Positions 12,517 through 23,689 of a stretch of 64,000 nt of DNA are shown here, piece by piece. Where the stretch lies: the NCBI GenBank assembly GCA_004123355.1, contig SCHM01000001.1, positions 1,418,001-1,482,000 of the forward strand, written 5' to 3'. The notes under the pieces were generated by a model. It saw only the letters and a list, made by a program, of their open reading frames with translations, was not told where the DNA came from and searched no databases. The position numbers and the translations under genes are program-made. Each line of letters begins with the position of its first letter. Position 1 is the first letter of the stretch. The DNA is from Amphirosellinia nigrospora (lineage: Eukaryota > Ascomycota > Sordariomycetes > Xylariales > Xylariaceae).

Positions 12517-12524
12517 ACAAAATG

Positions 12525-12957
12525 TATTAAGCGTATTGCGGCTAACATACTATCCGTATAGCTGTGCCACTCGAAGTTTGTAAGTGCCCCATTGCCAGTA
12601 ACTATACTATATTATTAGTGCCTAATAGAAACTAATGTACCATTTTCCAGCCGGCTGATTACCATGTAGTGACTGGGAAGGTTGGAACTCTATGGCAAAG
12701 ATATATCCAGATTCTTGCAGGATGTTTTTACCTGTATGGAATCGTAGGTAGCTTATGTGCGGAGCACGCCAAAGAAGAAGACGATAATTAACAAATTCGT
12801 ACATGCTTATTTTCCTGTATACCATGATGATACTATTACCGGAACGTTGATGCAAGCTGGAGTAATGATATGCTATTGTTGTGAATGGGTGTCACACGGA
12901 CTAGCCATAGGACATAGCCATAGGAGCACACAGAGTCGTAAAAACTGAGGCATAGGG
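12525..12957. other. Spacer
   Basis: No recognisable gene. It probably includes the displaced 3' flank of the secreted-protein gene, pushed away by the MITE. Confidence 0.4.
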
Positions 12958-13136
12958 ATGTTGGCAGACCCCTCGGAGGCCTGCGAGGAGGAAATGGTCA
13001 TAAGAATTTGTTAATAAACCGAGGGCATAGGCGAGGTTATATTGATGTTGGAATTAGGAAACCAGGGCCTAGATAGATTATGAGGTAAATCGAACTCTAA
13101 TTTTCCAGCACCCAAACACAAACCCTTGTTACAACG
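12958..13136 (+). repeat. Dispersed repeat C, copy 1
   Basis: Alignable to 41374-41554. Shared words include GGAGGCCT, AGGCGAGGT, AGGAAACCAG and AACACAA-CCCTTGT. It begins TGTTGGCAGACC and ends near TTGTTACA, a TG...CA shape that would suit a solo LTR. No matching target duplication was found, so this stays a candidate. Confidence 0.55.
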
Positions 13137-13174
13137 GGTCACAAGTCCAGTATACGTATAGTCAACTACAGACA

Positions 13175-13245
13175 GTCCAGTGCTCGACTTGACAACGTTC
13201 TACCTTTTGTAGTGTTGTGGTATAGTGTGCAGTTCTGCATCATGA
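13175..13245 (+). repeat. Dispersed repeat D, copy 1
   Basis: About 70 bp similar to 53422-53492, with shared CGACTTG-CA-CGTTCTA and GCAGTTCTG words. It lies just beyond repeat C, so it could be internal sequence of the same degenerate element. Confidence 0.45.
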
Positions 13246-13511
13246 CACAATTGGTTGAGAGCGTCCGTAATCCCAGCTTAGAAGGTAGTTCGACAATGAC
13301 TCGTTCATATCAATGCTCAGTCACGGAGACATTTGGGGGACCTGTTGATGAAATAGAATACAATGTGTTCATCAGAGGAAAATTCACATTTGCGAAAGCG
13401 AAATCAGGGAACAAAATTTGGTCCCAGTACCCTTTATCATTTACCCCTATTACCTTGCCACCTAATTTGCCCCTTTTAAAAACCACTTCGGTAGGTGTGA
13501 TGGTAAGCTGG

Positions 13512-13598
13512 GAGGCATTGACTATTAACTGGCTGATCTTCTGACGGAGGCGATTGAAAAATTGCACTATTCAATCGAGAAGAAAAGCAGTATCCAAC
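13512..13598 (+). repeat. Dispersed repeat E, copy 1
   Basis: About 85 bp similar to 17704-17790. Common words are GGCATTGACTAT, CTGATCTTCT, GATTGAAA and TTGCACT-TTCAAT. The other copy lies in an intron of the amidase gene. Confidence 0.6.
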
Positions 13599-14989
13599 AT
13601 TCGGTACGAAGTACTCTGCTGGCTCATTGTGGCGGTGCAACGGTTACGCCCCCTTCTCGTAGCCGCCGGGCATCCGCTGTGCCAGGAGCAAGCTGTACCA
13701 GGAGCAAGCTGTGCCAGGAGCAAGCTGCTCCTCCTGTCCCAACCGATGCCTGTATTACACTCTTCCGCTTGCGGCCGACTCCTTAGAAAATAAGAACTCG
13801 GTCTTAGAAATGTAAACAAACTCTTGGACAGTATATGGTGCTAAGACCGACTGGTTGTTTTTTAGCGGTTTCGACTACAACAATACGTCGCCAAGTAAGG
13901 ACATCCATGATTTATCATTAGAGGAGCTGCTTGTGGATATTTTTTTGACGGCGGCCCTTTAATGATGGTTTGTCACGTATTTGTGGATACGATCTAGCAT
14001 AGGAAGTGAACCAGTGCACTCTCCAGAGGGGCTCAAGTAAAGTGTATTCAGATGATCTCAAGTAGAAGTTCTATATACTTGGGATAAGTGTGTCAAGATC
14101 CTATATATAGTAAACGATCATTCGGACTATAGTTAGGGCGAGCCCCAGTCCCTGGGGCTCACCATAGACCCACTTATCCGTGACATGGTTATCTTGTACT
14201 CTTCAGAGCCATAGTGGCAAAAGTAAATTAATATTTAAAACGTTGCTCATGTCTGTCGCCCGACTTGCTACCTTGGTGGTTGACTGTAGGCCATTGGCGA
14301 GGCCGGCAGATATGAATCTATCAATATCCTCCAAGTTCGCTTAATAAAAAACAAACCTATTGTCACAAAGCATCTCCTGATCTCACGATACCTTGCTTGG
14401 CACGCTAAAAGCCTCAACCTCCCAAAGCCTCATGTAGGCTCTATAAGACTTATGGCCCTAGGAACAAAGGGCCTGGATGTATAGAGCCAGGGACTACCCC
14501 GGACGCATCTAGACCCTCGGCGCAACAAAAGATATCAATATATACCCCATACTCTGAGAGTGAAGGTCATAACACCTATCAAGGTATATTTAATGACAAT
14601 CTTCTCGATGATAGGGCGCGATTGGGGTGCGCGGCGGTCCTATGTAGGATCTTTGACATCTATTAGCAACGACGTAGCCGAGGCTGCGCCCACGCTGCTC
14701 GCTGTAAATCAAGCAAGTCGGCCAGGGGGCGTTCTAGCCTCAATCATTGAAAGCTTCTCGGACGTGCAGTAGTTACCAAGAGTTACTTAAACAGTTTGCT
14801 TCTAAATTTCGTGCCACGTCACTATCATGATATCCGTCCGCGGGCTACCGTCGATGTTGCCCAGGAAGAAGGAACTCGGCCACCAGTTAAGCTTCAGATA
14901 ATCCAGGTAGAACCAACAACACCAAATTCACCAGCGACTCATGCACCACGCGCATTTGTGAAAATGTAGTTACAGCGTTAACGATGATT
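13599..14989. other. Gene-poor interval with short tandem and hairpin
   Basis: No supported gene. A short tandem of CCAGGAGCAAGCTG-like units lies near 13680-13728. A perfect 9 bp hairpin (GAGCCCCAG, loop TCC, CTGGGGCTC) is at 14140-14160. The right end is the 3' flank of the minus-strand gene at 14990. Confidence 0.45.
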
Positions 14990-15490
14990 TCAAAGTCTTG
15001 TCAAACCCGAGCCAGCAAACTGTTTTGTCAACGTGGTGACAGCCTTGGTAAAATGCTCCTGCTCTTCTCCATCGCTTAGTAGGTCGTTCACTCTCACGAG
15101 GAGACTTTCATTATACTGCCGGAAACTATTTGATACTGAAACGAATAGCCCATAACCGTGGGCTTGACTGTAATCAAATGTGTGTAGGAAGGTGAAGTCG
15201 AATTCCTCCATCTCCGGTGTTTGAATCTTGCCCTTTATCCCAAAGATAGCCATCTATATGCAACAGGCGTCAGAATGCGCTCATAAGCAATCCAGCGGGC
15301 AGACACGAAATGAAGATCGTATAATACATACCTGATCGGTGTTCGCACACTTCTCGGCTTGATCATATGAATCCCAGAGGAATTGACAGCGTTCCCATAG
15401 CACTTGGTTCACTCCACATTTGAGAATGAATGATAGAGCCACCGTTTGTGCGATGTTGCTCTTCACATAGACAACATTGCGCGACGGCAT
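14990..15490 (-). CDS. Hypothetical protein, two exons
   Basis: Exon 1 (15490-15332) encodes MPSRNVVYVKSNIAQTVALS and onward. A 78-base GT-AG intron (15331-15254) joins it in phase to exon 2 (15253-14990), which runs MAIFGIKGKIQTPEMEEFDF to its stop. The product is 140 residues, soluble, with no obvious signal or membrane segment. The clean phase-0 junction with canonical gtatgt...atatag borders supports a real gene. No family recognised. It is one of the few uninterrupted frames here. Confidence 0.6.
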
Positions 15491-16556
15491 GGCGACAAGG
15501 AATCAGACGTGGAGAGCGTGAAAGAGTATTTGTGTAAGTAAACAAGAATTGGTCTAACAAGTGTATAATGATTCGAGTAAATCCAGTCGTAATGCCGCCG
15601 AACGGAGCGGAAATGAGGTTTGTTTTCTGACATGAAGCGGATAGGGTGTGGCAATGTTCCAACTTCCGTGCTGGCGGGGGGGATAACCAGTTAAGTCAAT
15701 GTGATTTGTCTGAACTAGCCACCAATTGCACGTATCTCATCCCTAGCTTGGATTTCGTAGGGGATGTATTCTCAAGTAAAACTACCTATAGGGGGGAGGC
15801 CCGTTTTTTTACCAAGCTAGTTCCAGCCTGATCAAAACACTCGGCCAACATCATTCAAGCCAGATCACTTCAGTCCAACCTTCTCGGGCCGTACGTTGTT
15901 CAATTAAATGTTCTGCTAGAAAAGAAGATAACGTTCTAGCAATATCAAAATATAGAAAGAAGAACAGTCGAATATTATTTTGTAAAAACGTTATTATAGA
16001 TAGATTGATAGCACGTAACACGGTTTGGGGACAACTGCTCTAGCCTACAAGTGGCCCAACACTACGGTATGCCCCAAAAGGGGGGCCCGCACAGGTAGGT
16101 ACTTACTTACATGTAGGGAAGGCAATATTAGGCAGGTCCTCGTGTATGACCGGTCAGGGGTCAGACGACCACGCTTTCATCTGGCGGCTGGTCTTGAATG
16201 TCTTATTTGTGTCAACTAGGTAGGCAGCCACTGTCATCATTTGCTCACGGTGGCCAATCAGACCAATATATGCACAAGTATTAATATGTCAGAAGCGAGG
16301 ATACGTACCACTCAACGTGCTGGCCGGGCAAGGGATGAGGTATTTGATCATCTTTCACGTCAGGCCCTCGCATACGCCGTTCGCTGCTAGCAACCACTTT
16401 ATCAATTAAAGGGAGGAAGGAATTCTCAGTGCGAATTTAAGGCCGGCGGAAAACCGCTATTTTCTTTAAAACTCAAGCAGGAGCCAATCATAATAAGCAG
16501 CCTAGCCAATCAATCCTTATACATACTACATGAGAGGTTCAAGAATCTTGAGTCTG
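15491..16556. other. Spacer
   Basis: No gene seen. It carries the promoter of the minus-strand gene at 15490 and the 3' flank of the amidase gene. Short frames on both strands look random. Confidence 0.4.
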
Positions 16557-18926
16557 TTAGTAGACACTAGCACCTGTTTTCACACTCGTAGGGATTCCTG
16601 CTGCCCTCATGCCATCTTCAACCAGTTGTGCCAAAATGAGGTCCGTCCCTGACCGGCATTAGTATTTGCAACAAGTTTTCTTCGGTTGGCATACCTGGAG
16701 GCCCCGTCACTGAGGCGGCTATAGGATATGGCTCTGTCCTCTTAGATACAAGAGACTCAAACGTGATTTGACCAACTATTCGGAGTAGTTAGATCATAAT
16801 AAAGGCTTCAAAGATGGAGTGGAATACCTATCGCGGTGATCTCCGGTGATCGCATCATAGGAGACACGTGCAAGGATGAGAATCCAGGTAGTATACCATA
16901 CGGCCTGAATGAGTCTATGAGCCTTCTGATTGTTCAGAAAAGTATGTGATCTTACGGTTCAGGTGCGTCACGATAGTTGGTTTCCCAACTTCTATAGGAA
17001 AAACCATGATGGTGAGGCTATTTTTCGACTCTGCTTCGAATATCTTGTTCAGAAGCCAATGACGGTAAACTTGAACGCGTCGCCAGCACTCGTCACGTTC
17101 CTATTTGGAGATCCGTTCTGCAATTGTCCTGATGCATTTGTCAGAAGCCGAACACACTACAATACCTGCCGCAGAAAGATGACATGCTTACCACTGCCAC
17201 TGTAGGCATCTATGTACAAATGGGGGTTTCCCAAATTTGGATTGATACTCCTGCCTAAAAGGCTCAAGGGCGTAATATGCATCCCGAAAAAAAGGATAGG
17301 CGCCTGCCTAAACACGCGACTGTGAATATGAGTACAGATCGGTAGATGACTGATACTTACTGTCTTGAGGTACTCTTCAATATCATCATTATCTTGTCCT
17401 GCAGGGATGTCCTCTTTCCATCGCTGAGTAAGGGAGGTCTCAGTTCGTGTGACCTGCAGGGCAGATTCAAGACCAGCAACAAATTTGTCAATGACATGAG
17501 TTTGCGCCTTGTTAATGGTGGGAAGATAATCCAGGGGATACAGTATCTTTACTGGCACCTAGATACTGTTAGAATAATGCAGTTAGTGTGGTTATACACC
17601 CTTGGATGGAGTTCGAAGCATTGGAGAGCTCCCATACCAAGCCGAGATGACATCGGAAAATTTCGATATGTCTCTGGAGTAGAATCCAGGCATATCGAAC
17701 AACCTGGAAGGCATTGACTATCAACTCCCTGATCTTCTCACTGGGTGATTGAAATATTGCACTGTTCAATGGAGAAGAAATGCAACATCAACTTTACTCA
17801 CGGGAACTGGCCAATAACTCCATCGGTATTCATGATCCCAGTTGATGGACGTATGGTAAAGCAACCGTTGTAATGAGCAGGTTTGCGTAAGCTTCCATTC
17901 GCTACACAATCAGTTATATTTCATCTTCTTGCAGTTCTCTGGCGCGCTTACTATCGGTTCCAAGAGACAGGTCAAGCCAATCGTAAGATGCAACGGCAGC
18001 TGCACTTCCGCTGCTGCTTCCAGATGGCACTTGGTAGCCGTCACCGCGTGGGTTGAAAGGATCGGTGAACTCGACAGCTTCAACAGGCTCTTCCCGCATA
18101 ATCATAGCCTGAAGTTTAAGCTTACCAACGATGACAGCGCCGGCATCTAAGAGTAGTTGGACGCAATTGGCGTGTTTGGCCGCTGGCGGTAGAGATGTTG
18201 CCAGGAACGGTTATTCAGCGTAGTCTTGTGGCCCTCGATGTCAATGTTATCTTTAACGCCAATTCTCATGCCATCGAGAGGACGTGAGGGTCGTGGTGAG
18301 TAATAACACCGAGATGGCACAATGACCCTCCCATCAATCCCGGCTTCAGGCGAGTCAAGTCTGGAAAGAGTGCAGCAACGTTAGGCTTAACATTGAGAGA
18401 CATACAAGATGGAGAGGACTTATCCGATGGGGTTATTTGGCGAAGGCTTGAAAGTACACATGAATGTCCCGTTGAAATCATTGTACACCCTCCAGGGCTG
18501 CCATGTTTCCCTCTGAATGAAGTAAGGCCCAGTGGCAACCTTTGGAACAGCGCTTCCTACAACAAATGTCCAGTTTTTGACATTCCAGGTAGTCAGCTCC
18601 TCTAAGGCGTCAGATTTGAGTCGAACATCCTCTTCTTTGCTCCCATAGAAAACGATGTTGGTCAAGAACATGGGGTGAAAGACATCATCCTTCTCCAGGA
18701 CCTTTTGGCGGAAGTCAAGAAGTGCCGAACGACTAATAGTCTGCTGAGGCTGTGTCAAGTAGACGAGGAATAGCTCAGGAGCGGACGTTGCTTCGACGTT
18801 CGCAAATGTCTCTTGTTCTATCAACACATAGTCAACATCACCAACTCTGAGTTTAACCTCCTCGTCAATGTTGACTTTGCACTGCGTAGCATTGTGAGGA
18901 TCTGGCGTTAGGATTGGTCTGATCAT
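16557..18926 (-). CDS. Amidase with Arp1-like N-terminal domain
   Basis: This is a member of the fungal amidase-signature family that carries a scytalone-dehydratase-like (Arp1) N-terminal domain; such enzymes hydrolyse amides. The first exon holds the N-terminal domain ([18 protein letters not shown]). The amidase part follows with [20 protein letters not shown], the Ser-rich signature [20 protein letters not shown] and a clean C terminus [12 protein letters not shown] to the stop at 16557. At least six GT-AG introns fall at conserved joints. Frame slips occur near 18420, 18200 and 16985; the last two look like one missing C each. An in-frame TAG near 17105 (SK*ERDE) replaces an expected Glu codon and is not explained that way. 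No secretion signal is seen. Product and exon order are secure; whether it still works is not. Confidence 0.8.
17704..17790 (+). repeat. Dispersed repeat E, copy 2, in amidase intron
   Basis: It lies in the minus-strand amidase gene between the exon ending GVIGQFP and the exon beginning [11 protein letters not shown]. It matches intergenic 13512-13598, so intronic sequence recurs 4 kb away. Confidence 0.6.
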
Positions 18927-19821
18927 AATGGCAAATCACGTGAAGAAGGAACTAAATGATGCTCATGAGACTACAATTGCAATTAATTATAAAGACAACA
19001 AACTAGGAGACGTATTTATATAATGATACGCTACTTCAGGCTACCACTCACTCCATGCATTGGCAGAGGGTGTTAGCAAGGGAGGGCCAATATACTCATG
19101 TCGATAGCAGCCATGGAAAAGATGGGACGGTAATGGGCGCGTGAGTCTAGAGCGATCGACTGATCTGCGTACGTTTTCTTCTTAGAATACTTGGGCATCC
19201 CTTGTGAGACATGCCATATCGCGCCAGTACGTACCAGTACATCTCGGCCTGGCAGTACCAAAATGCAAATTGACGATAGATGTGCACTTTTAATAGTTGT
19301 TTTTAATTCATTAACAAAGCTATAACGTTACAACAATAGTTATTCAATTAAACCATATCACCCAAGTCTAACGAAGTCGACGTATGTCAGACCCTCATGC
19401 TGTGCTGCAGCCTTCTCACAATCAGTTGTGCAGATAGACCTCAAAGGTGGACTATTGTACCGATTGTACAAAAGATTTCCCACCGCTGCTGGCCACCACA
19501 TTGTGTCGACAAACTGATCGAATTATAATACGGACCGTTCTTCTTATCATCCCTAGGCGTTGGATTCTCATAGATAAATAGCACCACTGCTGTCACCCGT
19601 CCCCCCTCACACAGCGCTATTCCATTCTATCGGTCTACCCTCAGTCGCAGCAACGTGATACAGCTTTGCGCCCCGATCAAGTGAAAATACACGAAGTAAG
19701 TGAGGCGCTATATTCCACACGTAGCATACTTATCAATTGCCAGCGTTATTGCCGTTCCGGGACATAGACCACCTCTTGTCGAGAACTGGGATGTCGTGTC
19801 ACAACTTTAGCATGTCGGCAG
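18927..19821. other. Spacer, amidase promoter side
   Basis: This holds the upstream region of the minus-strand amidase gene and unassigned sequence. No gene recognised. The right end may hold lost 5' exons of the esterase remnant. Confidence 0.4.
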
Positions 19822-20291
19822 TTTTGCAAACTTCGCATCGCATTTGCATATGTTCATTGATCAGCCGAGTTATAATCCCACAGACGAATTCACATGGGAG
19901 TCTTTCTTGAAGGCTGGTAGTGACTTAGCTGAGGATTTAGCTCCATTTTCGGAGGAGGTAATCACCTTCTCTCAATTATTGTTTTCGCTGTGAAATAGAG
20001 AAGATAGACTCAACTCTTTGTAGTTTCCCCATCGACCTGTTATCTTCATTGTATATTCGCTCAGTGGTGTACTGCTTAAAAAGGTAGGTCGTTGCTTTCC
20101 GCAATGATCCTATTAACTCTCACCACTAACCGAAGTGCTCGAAGGCTTTGATTCTCGCGCACCAGATTGGTTATAGACTGTTTGTCCGATATCCTCTTCT
20201 TAGGCACTCCACGTGCTGGATCGACAGGCAATTCAGGCTGAAGTCCGAGCTTGTATGGATGAACAACACCGTTTGGAGGTCTTCACACAGG
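19822..20291 (+). pseudogene. SesB-like serine esterase remnant
   Basis: Spliced coding islands read in order DQPSYNPTDEFTWESFL (to 19957), FPHRPVIFIVYSLSGVLLKK (20026-20083), ALILAHQIGYRLF (from 20145) and ALHVLDRQAIQAEV (to about 20291). They are joined by GT-AG boundaries. The second island is the nucleophile-elbow region of the SesB/DUF676 alpha/beta-hydrolase family, normally (I/V)HSLGG; here it is VYSLSGV, so His and one Gly are replaced. The catalytic Ser is present. This domain is often the N-terminal effector of fungal NLR-like proteins. Upstream and downstream parts are missing. Confidence 0.55.
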
Positions 20292-20836
20292 CAGTAAGTC
20301 TTCTTGCCGAGCTTTGGCAACCGGAAGACGCCTGTAGTTAAGCGACACCATGATGGGCGTTGTGCGAAGATTCATCATCGTGGGATCTCGAGCGTGACGT
20401 GCCTCAGTCGTATTAGTGGAAAATCGCCAAAGGTGGGACGGGGGGCCAGCAGACTCCCCGAAAATGACTTTTGAGCCGCAACCTAGGAGAGAATGTCGGG
20501 TCGCTTTTTGGGCGCCGGAGCTGAATAGACTAGCCTTATCTAGGCAAACACTTGTCACCAACTAAACCTCAGTCTAGCTTTCATTGTGGTCTCAGGCTTA
20601 CGTGTATCGACAATATATCTGCACGTGTTATCTTGTTTTTGAGCATGATTGGTACTGGTACGTTTATTGATTGTGGTTACGACTACGGCGTCAATCCTTG
20701 TTCATCTCACTCCGGTTGCACTCTCACACCCTTATTATCAACAAGAATGTGTAAGAGAGGATCGGTAGAATGTAGGCTGCTCCACGCCACATCACCCCCA
20801 TTTTCAAACCAAGAGCATCAAAACTGTCTTCCTTGG
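20292..20836. other. Spacer
   Basis: No gene supported. It may include eroded esterase 3' sequence. Confidence 0.4.
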
Positions 20837-21687
20837 CTATCTACGCACTCAATAGGGACTCGCACACGGATTGGTTTGAACGCAATATTGGGAGCATGAA
20901 GCAGCCATTCGATGCCTGGTCGCTGCGCTTTCGTCGTACCGGGCCAGGACAAGCTGTACAGTTGTAGCCGGCCAGCAACCAGACCTCGAATAGCCACCCA
21001 AACTAAAAAGCAAAATAAATACAACCCAACGCAATCCCCCCTCTTTCTTTCTAGCCCATAGCTACTACCGAAACTAAAAAACTTAGGCGGCGGGCGGGAA
21101 ATAAAAACCTCCGACCACGACTAAAAACCACCCCCTTCGTAGGAGGTGGAAAAGTAAAGTAACGAGGAAAAGTCCCTCACATAAACTCGCGGCCGCGGAG
21201 CCCCTTATAAAGGGCCCTTAGCCCGGGTCTATGCGGGTACTAGACCTATTAGGTCGTAGAACAAATTATCTACGCACTCAATAGGGACTCGCACACGGAT
21301 TGGTTTGAACGCATATATTGGGGGAGCATGAGCAGCCATTCGATGCCTAGTCGCTGCGTTTTCGTCGTACCGGGCCAGGACAAACTATACAGTTATAGCC
21401 GGCTAGCAACCAAACCTCGAATAGCCACCCATACTCATGCCCATATATTGTTCATTTTATAAGGGGGTGCTTTAAGGCCTACACGTACGGAGTAGGCCTT
21501 AAAGCTAAAAGGAGAAATAAAAACCTCCGACCACGACTAAAAACCACCCCCTTCGTGGGAGGTGGAAAAGTGAGGTAACGAGGAAAAGTCCCTCACACAG
21601 ACTCGCGGCCGCGGAGCCCCTTATAAGGGGCCCCTTAGCCCCGGGTCTGTGCGGGTGCTAGACCTATTGGGTCGTAGAACAAATTAT
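20837..21687 (+). repeat. Tandem duplication, two units of about 0.43 kb
   Basis: Unit 1 (20837-21266) and unit 2 (21267-21687) both start TATCTACGCACTCAATAGG and both end near GTCGTAGAACAAATTAT. Each has a 5' block of about 165 bp, a private spacer (about 21000-21098 and 21432-21515) and a 3' block of about 175 bp. The 3' block holds CGCGGCCGCGGAGCCCCTTA. The blocks are highly similar, but the spacers are unrelated. The GC-rich blocks have escaped RIP. Family unknown. Confidence 0.8.
21470..21504. other. Perfect 13 bp inverted repeat in duplication spacer
   Basis: CTTTAAGGCCTAC (21470-21482) and GTAGGCCTTAAAG (21492-21504) flank a 9-base loop. It is present only in the spacer of unit 2. Confidence 0.7.
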
Positions 21688-21816
21688 TAAAGTCCTCGAG
21701 AGCCCACCTTCGCCCAAGTTCGTTTCTTTTCCAGAAACCCACCGCAATTGTTATATCTTCTTTGTAGCAGAACTCCAAACAAGCACTAAAGATAACTTGA
21801 TTTCACATCCATCAAT

Positions 21817-21957
21817 ATGCCTGCCACCCAACAACCAAAGATGCAGCCCTGGAAGGCTTTGTCCGCTGGTGCCCGGAACCTTCCCATGAAGTCAATACGT
21901 CGAAGAGTTGGAAAGAACCTCGAGGGAAGACCGACGGAGACCATGTCCAATAGATGA
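21817..21957 (+). CDS. Possible small ORF, 46 codons
   Basis: MPATQQPKMQPWKALSAGAR and onward, then RRRVGKNLEGRPTET to a stop. It lies about 130 bp past the tandem duplication. The upstream sequence looks like a fungal 5' UTR and the ATG context is CATCAATATG. The piece is basic and too short to place; it may be a first exon whose gene is gone. Confidence 0.2.
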   Translation: MPATQQPKMQPWKALSAGARNLPMKSIRRRVGKNLEGRPTETMSNR

Positions 21958-22349
21958 CCTACAACGCCATCTTTGAGAGTATGCAGGTCTCCCAGCCATT
22001 CATGTATTATCTACTGATCAGTTGATTAGATCATGTCCAATAGGTGACCTGCAACGACATTAGCAGAGGACCAAGGGTTAAAGTTCATTAGCTTGACAGA
22101 GCTTTGAGGAATAGGTCAACCTACTTAGTTCACTCATTATGTCTCATCGTCATAGGGAGGATAATCAGAACGTTCATTCGTTAATCCATTCATTCCCATT
22201 ATACTCCAAGCAATCGTTACGTCCGCTATAGCTATATATCAACTTCAGAAATCCAATGCACCCCAGATTGCCTTCGATACAATACCAGCCAGTAATCTCC
22301 AGCTTTAATACCAAGTGTTGAACTCGAATCAATCGCGCTGGGAAACAAT
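21958..22349. other. Spacer
   Basis: A short direct repeat of ATGTCCAATAG-TGACCT occurs near 21943 and 22035. Otherwise nothing is seen. Confidence 0.35.
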
Positions 22350-22669
22350 ATAGCCCAGCTGCCTAGATTTTGACCCTCAATGGGCCACATTTGCATGCAT
22401 GACCAAGAAACGTACATCGATGCTTTCACGTGCAAAGTGTATCATTTGAAATGGAGAGTGGCAATGCACCATGAGGACAAGCTCTTTTGTCGGTATGCGA
22501 ATCTGCTGTTCTTCATATCCACGGCCTTGAATACGAGCATTTCGGCCGCGGATTTGTCTGAAAGCCAATACCATCTTTGCCTTTCATTAAAGTGCACCAT
22601 TTGGCTCTCGATAGGATAATCTGGATACAGGACATCATCCACAAAGTATTTTACGAACCGCACTTGCAA
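22350..22669 (-). pseudogene. CmcJ/NvfI-type oxidoreductase remnant
   Basis: Two adjacent minus-strand frames read PIESQMVHFNERQRWYWLSD with AAEMLVFKAVD, then RESIDVRFLVM. These match the core and C-terminal signatures of the fungal CmcJ/NvfI/asaB-like oxidoreductases (usually QRWYYLSD...E..LFK and PRESIEVR). The N-terminal half is not recognisable and the join between frames is broken. Families of this type often sit in secondary-metabolite clusters, but no cluster is seen here. Confidence 0.5.
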
Positions 22670-23689
22670 TACATGGAGTTCACTTCAGGGGCCGAGACTT
22701 TTACTCCAAACCATCCCTGCCGTCCTCATCTGCTCGGATCTTCCAGCTCAGAGTTCCCACAATGAGCTTTCGAGATATAACCATGACGTTCCATGAGCCC
22801 GAACATCTACAAAATGCCCGCCGAACTGAATCGGATAGGATGAGAATTATTTGTTGCAACTACGCAGCAAAGCCAAAGTCGGAGACTCGGTAGTGCGCAA
22901 TCACCTATTATTAAACAAGCAAGAGCGGGTTCTAGAGCAAGTTATTTTAGTTGAGATATACTCTACTGGATCCTCATGGCGTGCTATTGTCTGGTTCGAT
23001 AGCGGTCTAGACTTGTCGAAGAGTGTCGAATGAGTTGAAACCCCATGGTGCCCTCCCTCCGAAATGCTTCCCATGGCAGACATATTTCCCCCTAATTATT
23101 GTACATCAATCCATCGAAGCCTTTCGACCGACAGCACACCCCACCCTGCCATATGCCCATACGAAAGCCTACACATCCATCTCCCAGTTCAGGTCCTTCT
23201 AGCAACACTGGTCAGAACAGAGAATGGAAAGCCGAGCAAAATATATGCCTACTTCCATTCCATTGTGGATTAGGCTTAGATAAAGAATTTGCTGGGTCGG
23301 GATACATTGCATGCCCTCAGTGAATTGTTTCTTTCTGCTGTATTTTCTGAGAAATAGGTATTAAATTTTATAAGTAAAAGTATCTCCTGGGAACTATCTT
23401 TTGTTGGGGATGACAGTAGCCGACACATCAGCCCAGGAGAGCCATGCGATCAACATCGGTAAACATTGTAGTATCCGCCGCAGCCCTAAGAGTCTTCGAC
23501 CGGAGCCTCGACACTTCATCGAGGATATTGGTTGCCTCGACCGGCCGGTTCTGTAGCCGCACACAACCGACAGTCTGAACTTGACCCGCGTGACGTACTC
23601 TTCTCTCCAGTCGCCGATGATGCTTCCTATCAAGAGTATCAAGAGTATCTTTCGGAGTGGTTTCTGTTTACCCTGTCTGCTTATCACAT
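22670..23689. other. Spacer
   Basis: No supported gene. The right part may hold eroded 3' sequence of the neighbouring TPR gene. Confidence 0.35.

Noticed and set aside
14140-14160. GC-rich hairpin considered as a terminator or tRNA arm
   Set aside because: No T-run and no cloverleaf arms nearby; eukaryotic genes do not use such terminators.
22851-23323. Short open frames on both strands
   Set aside because: No family match and no continuity with the CmcJ-type remnant.
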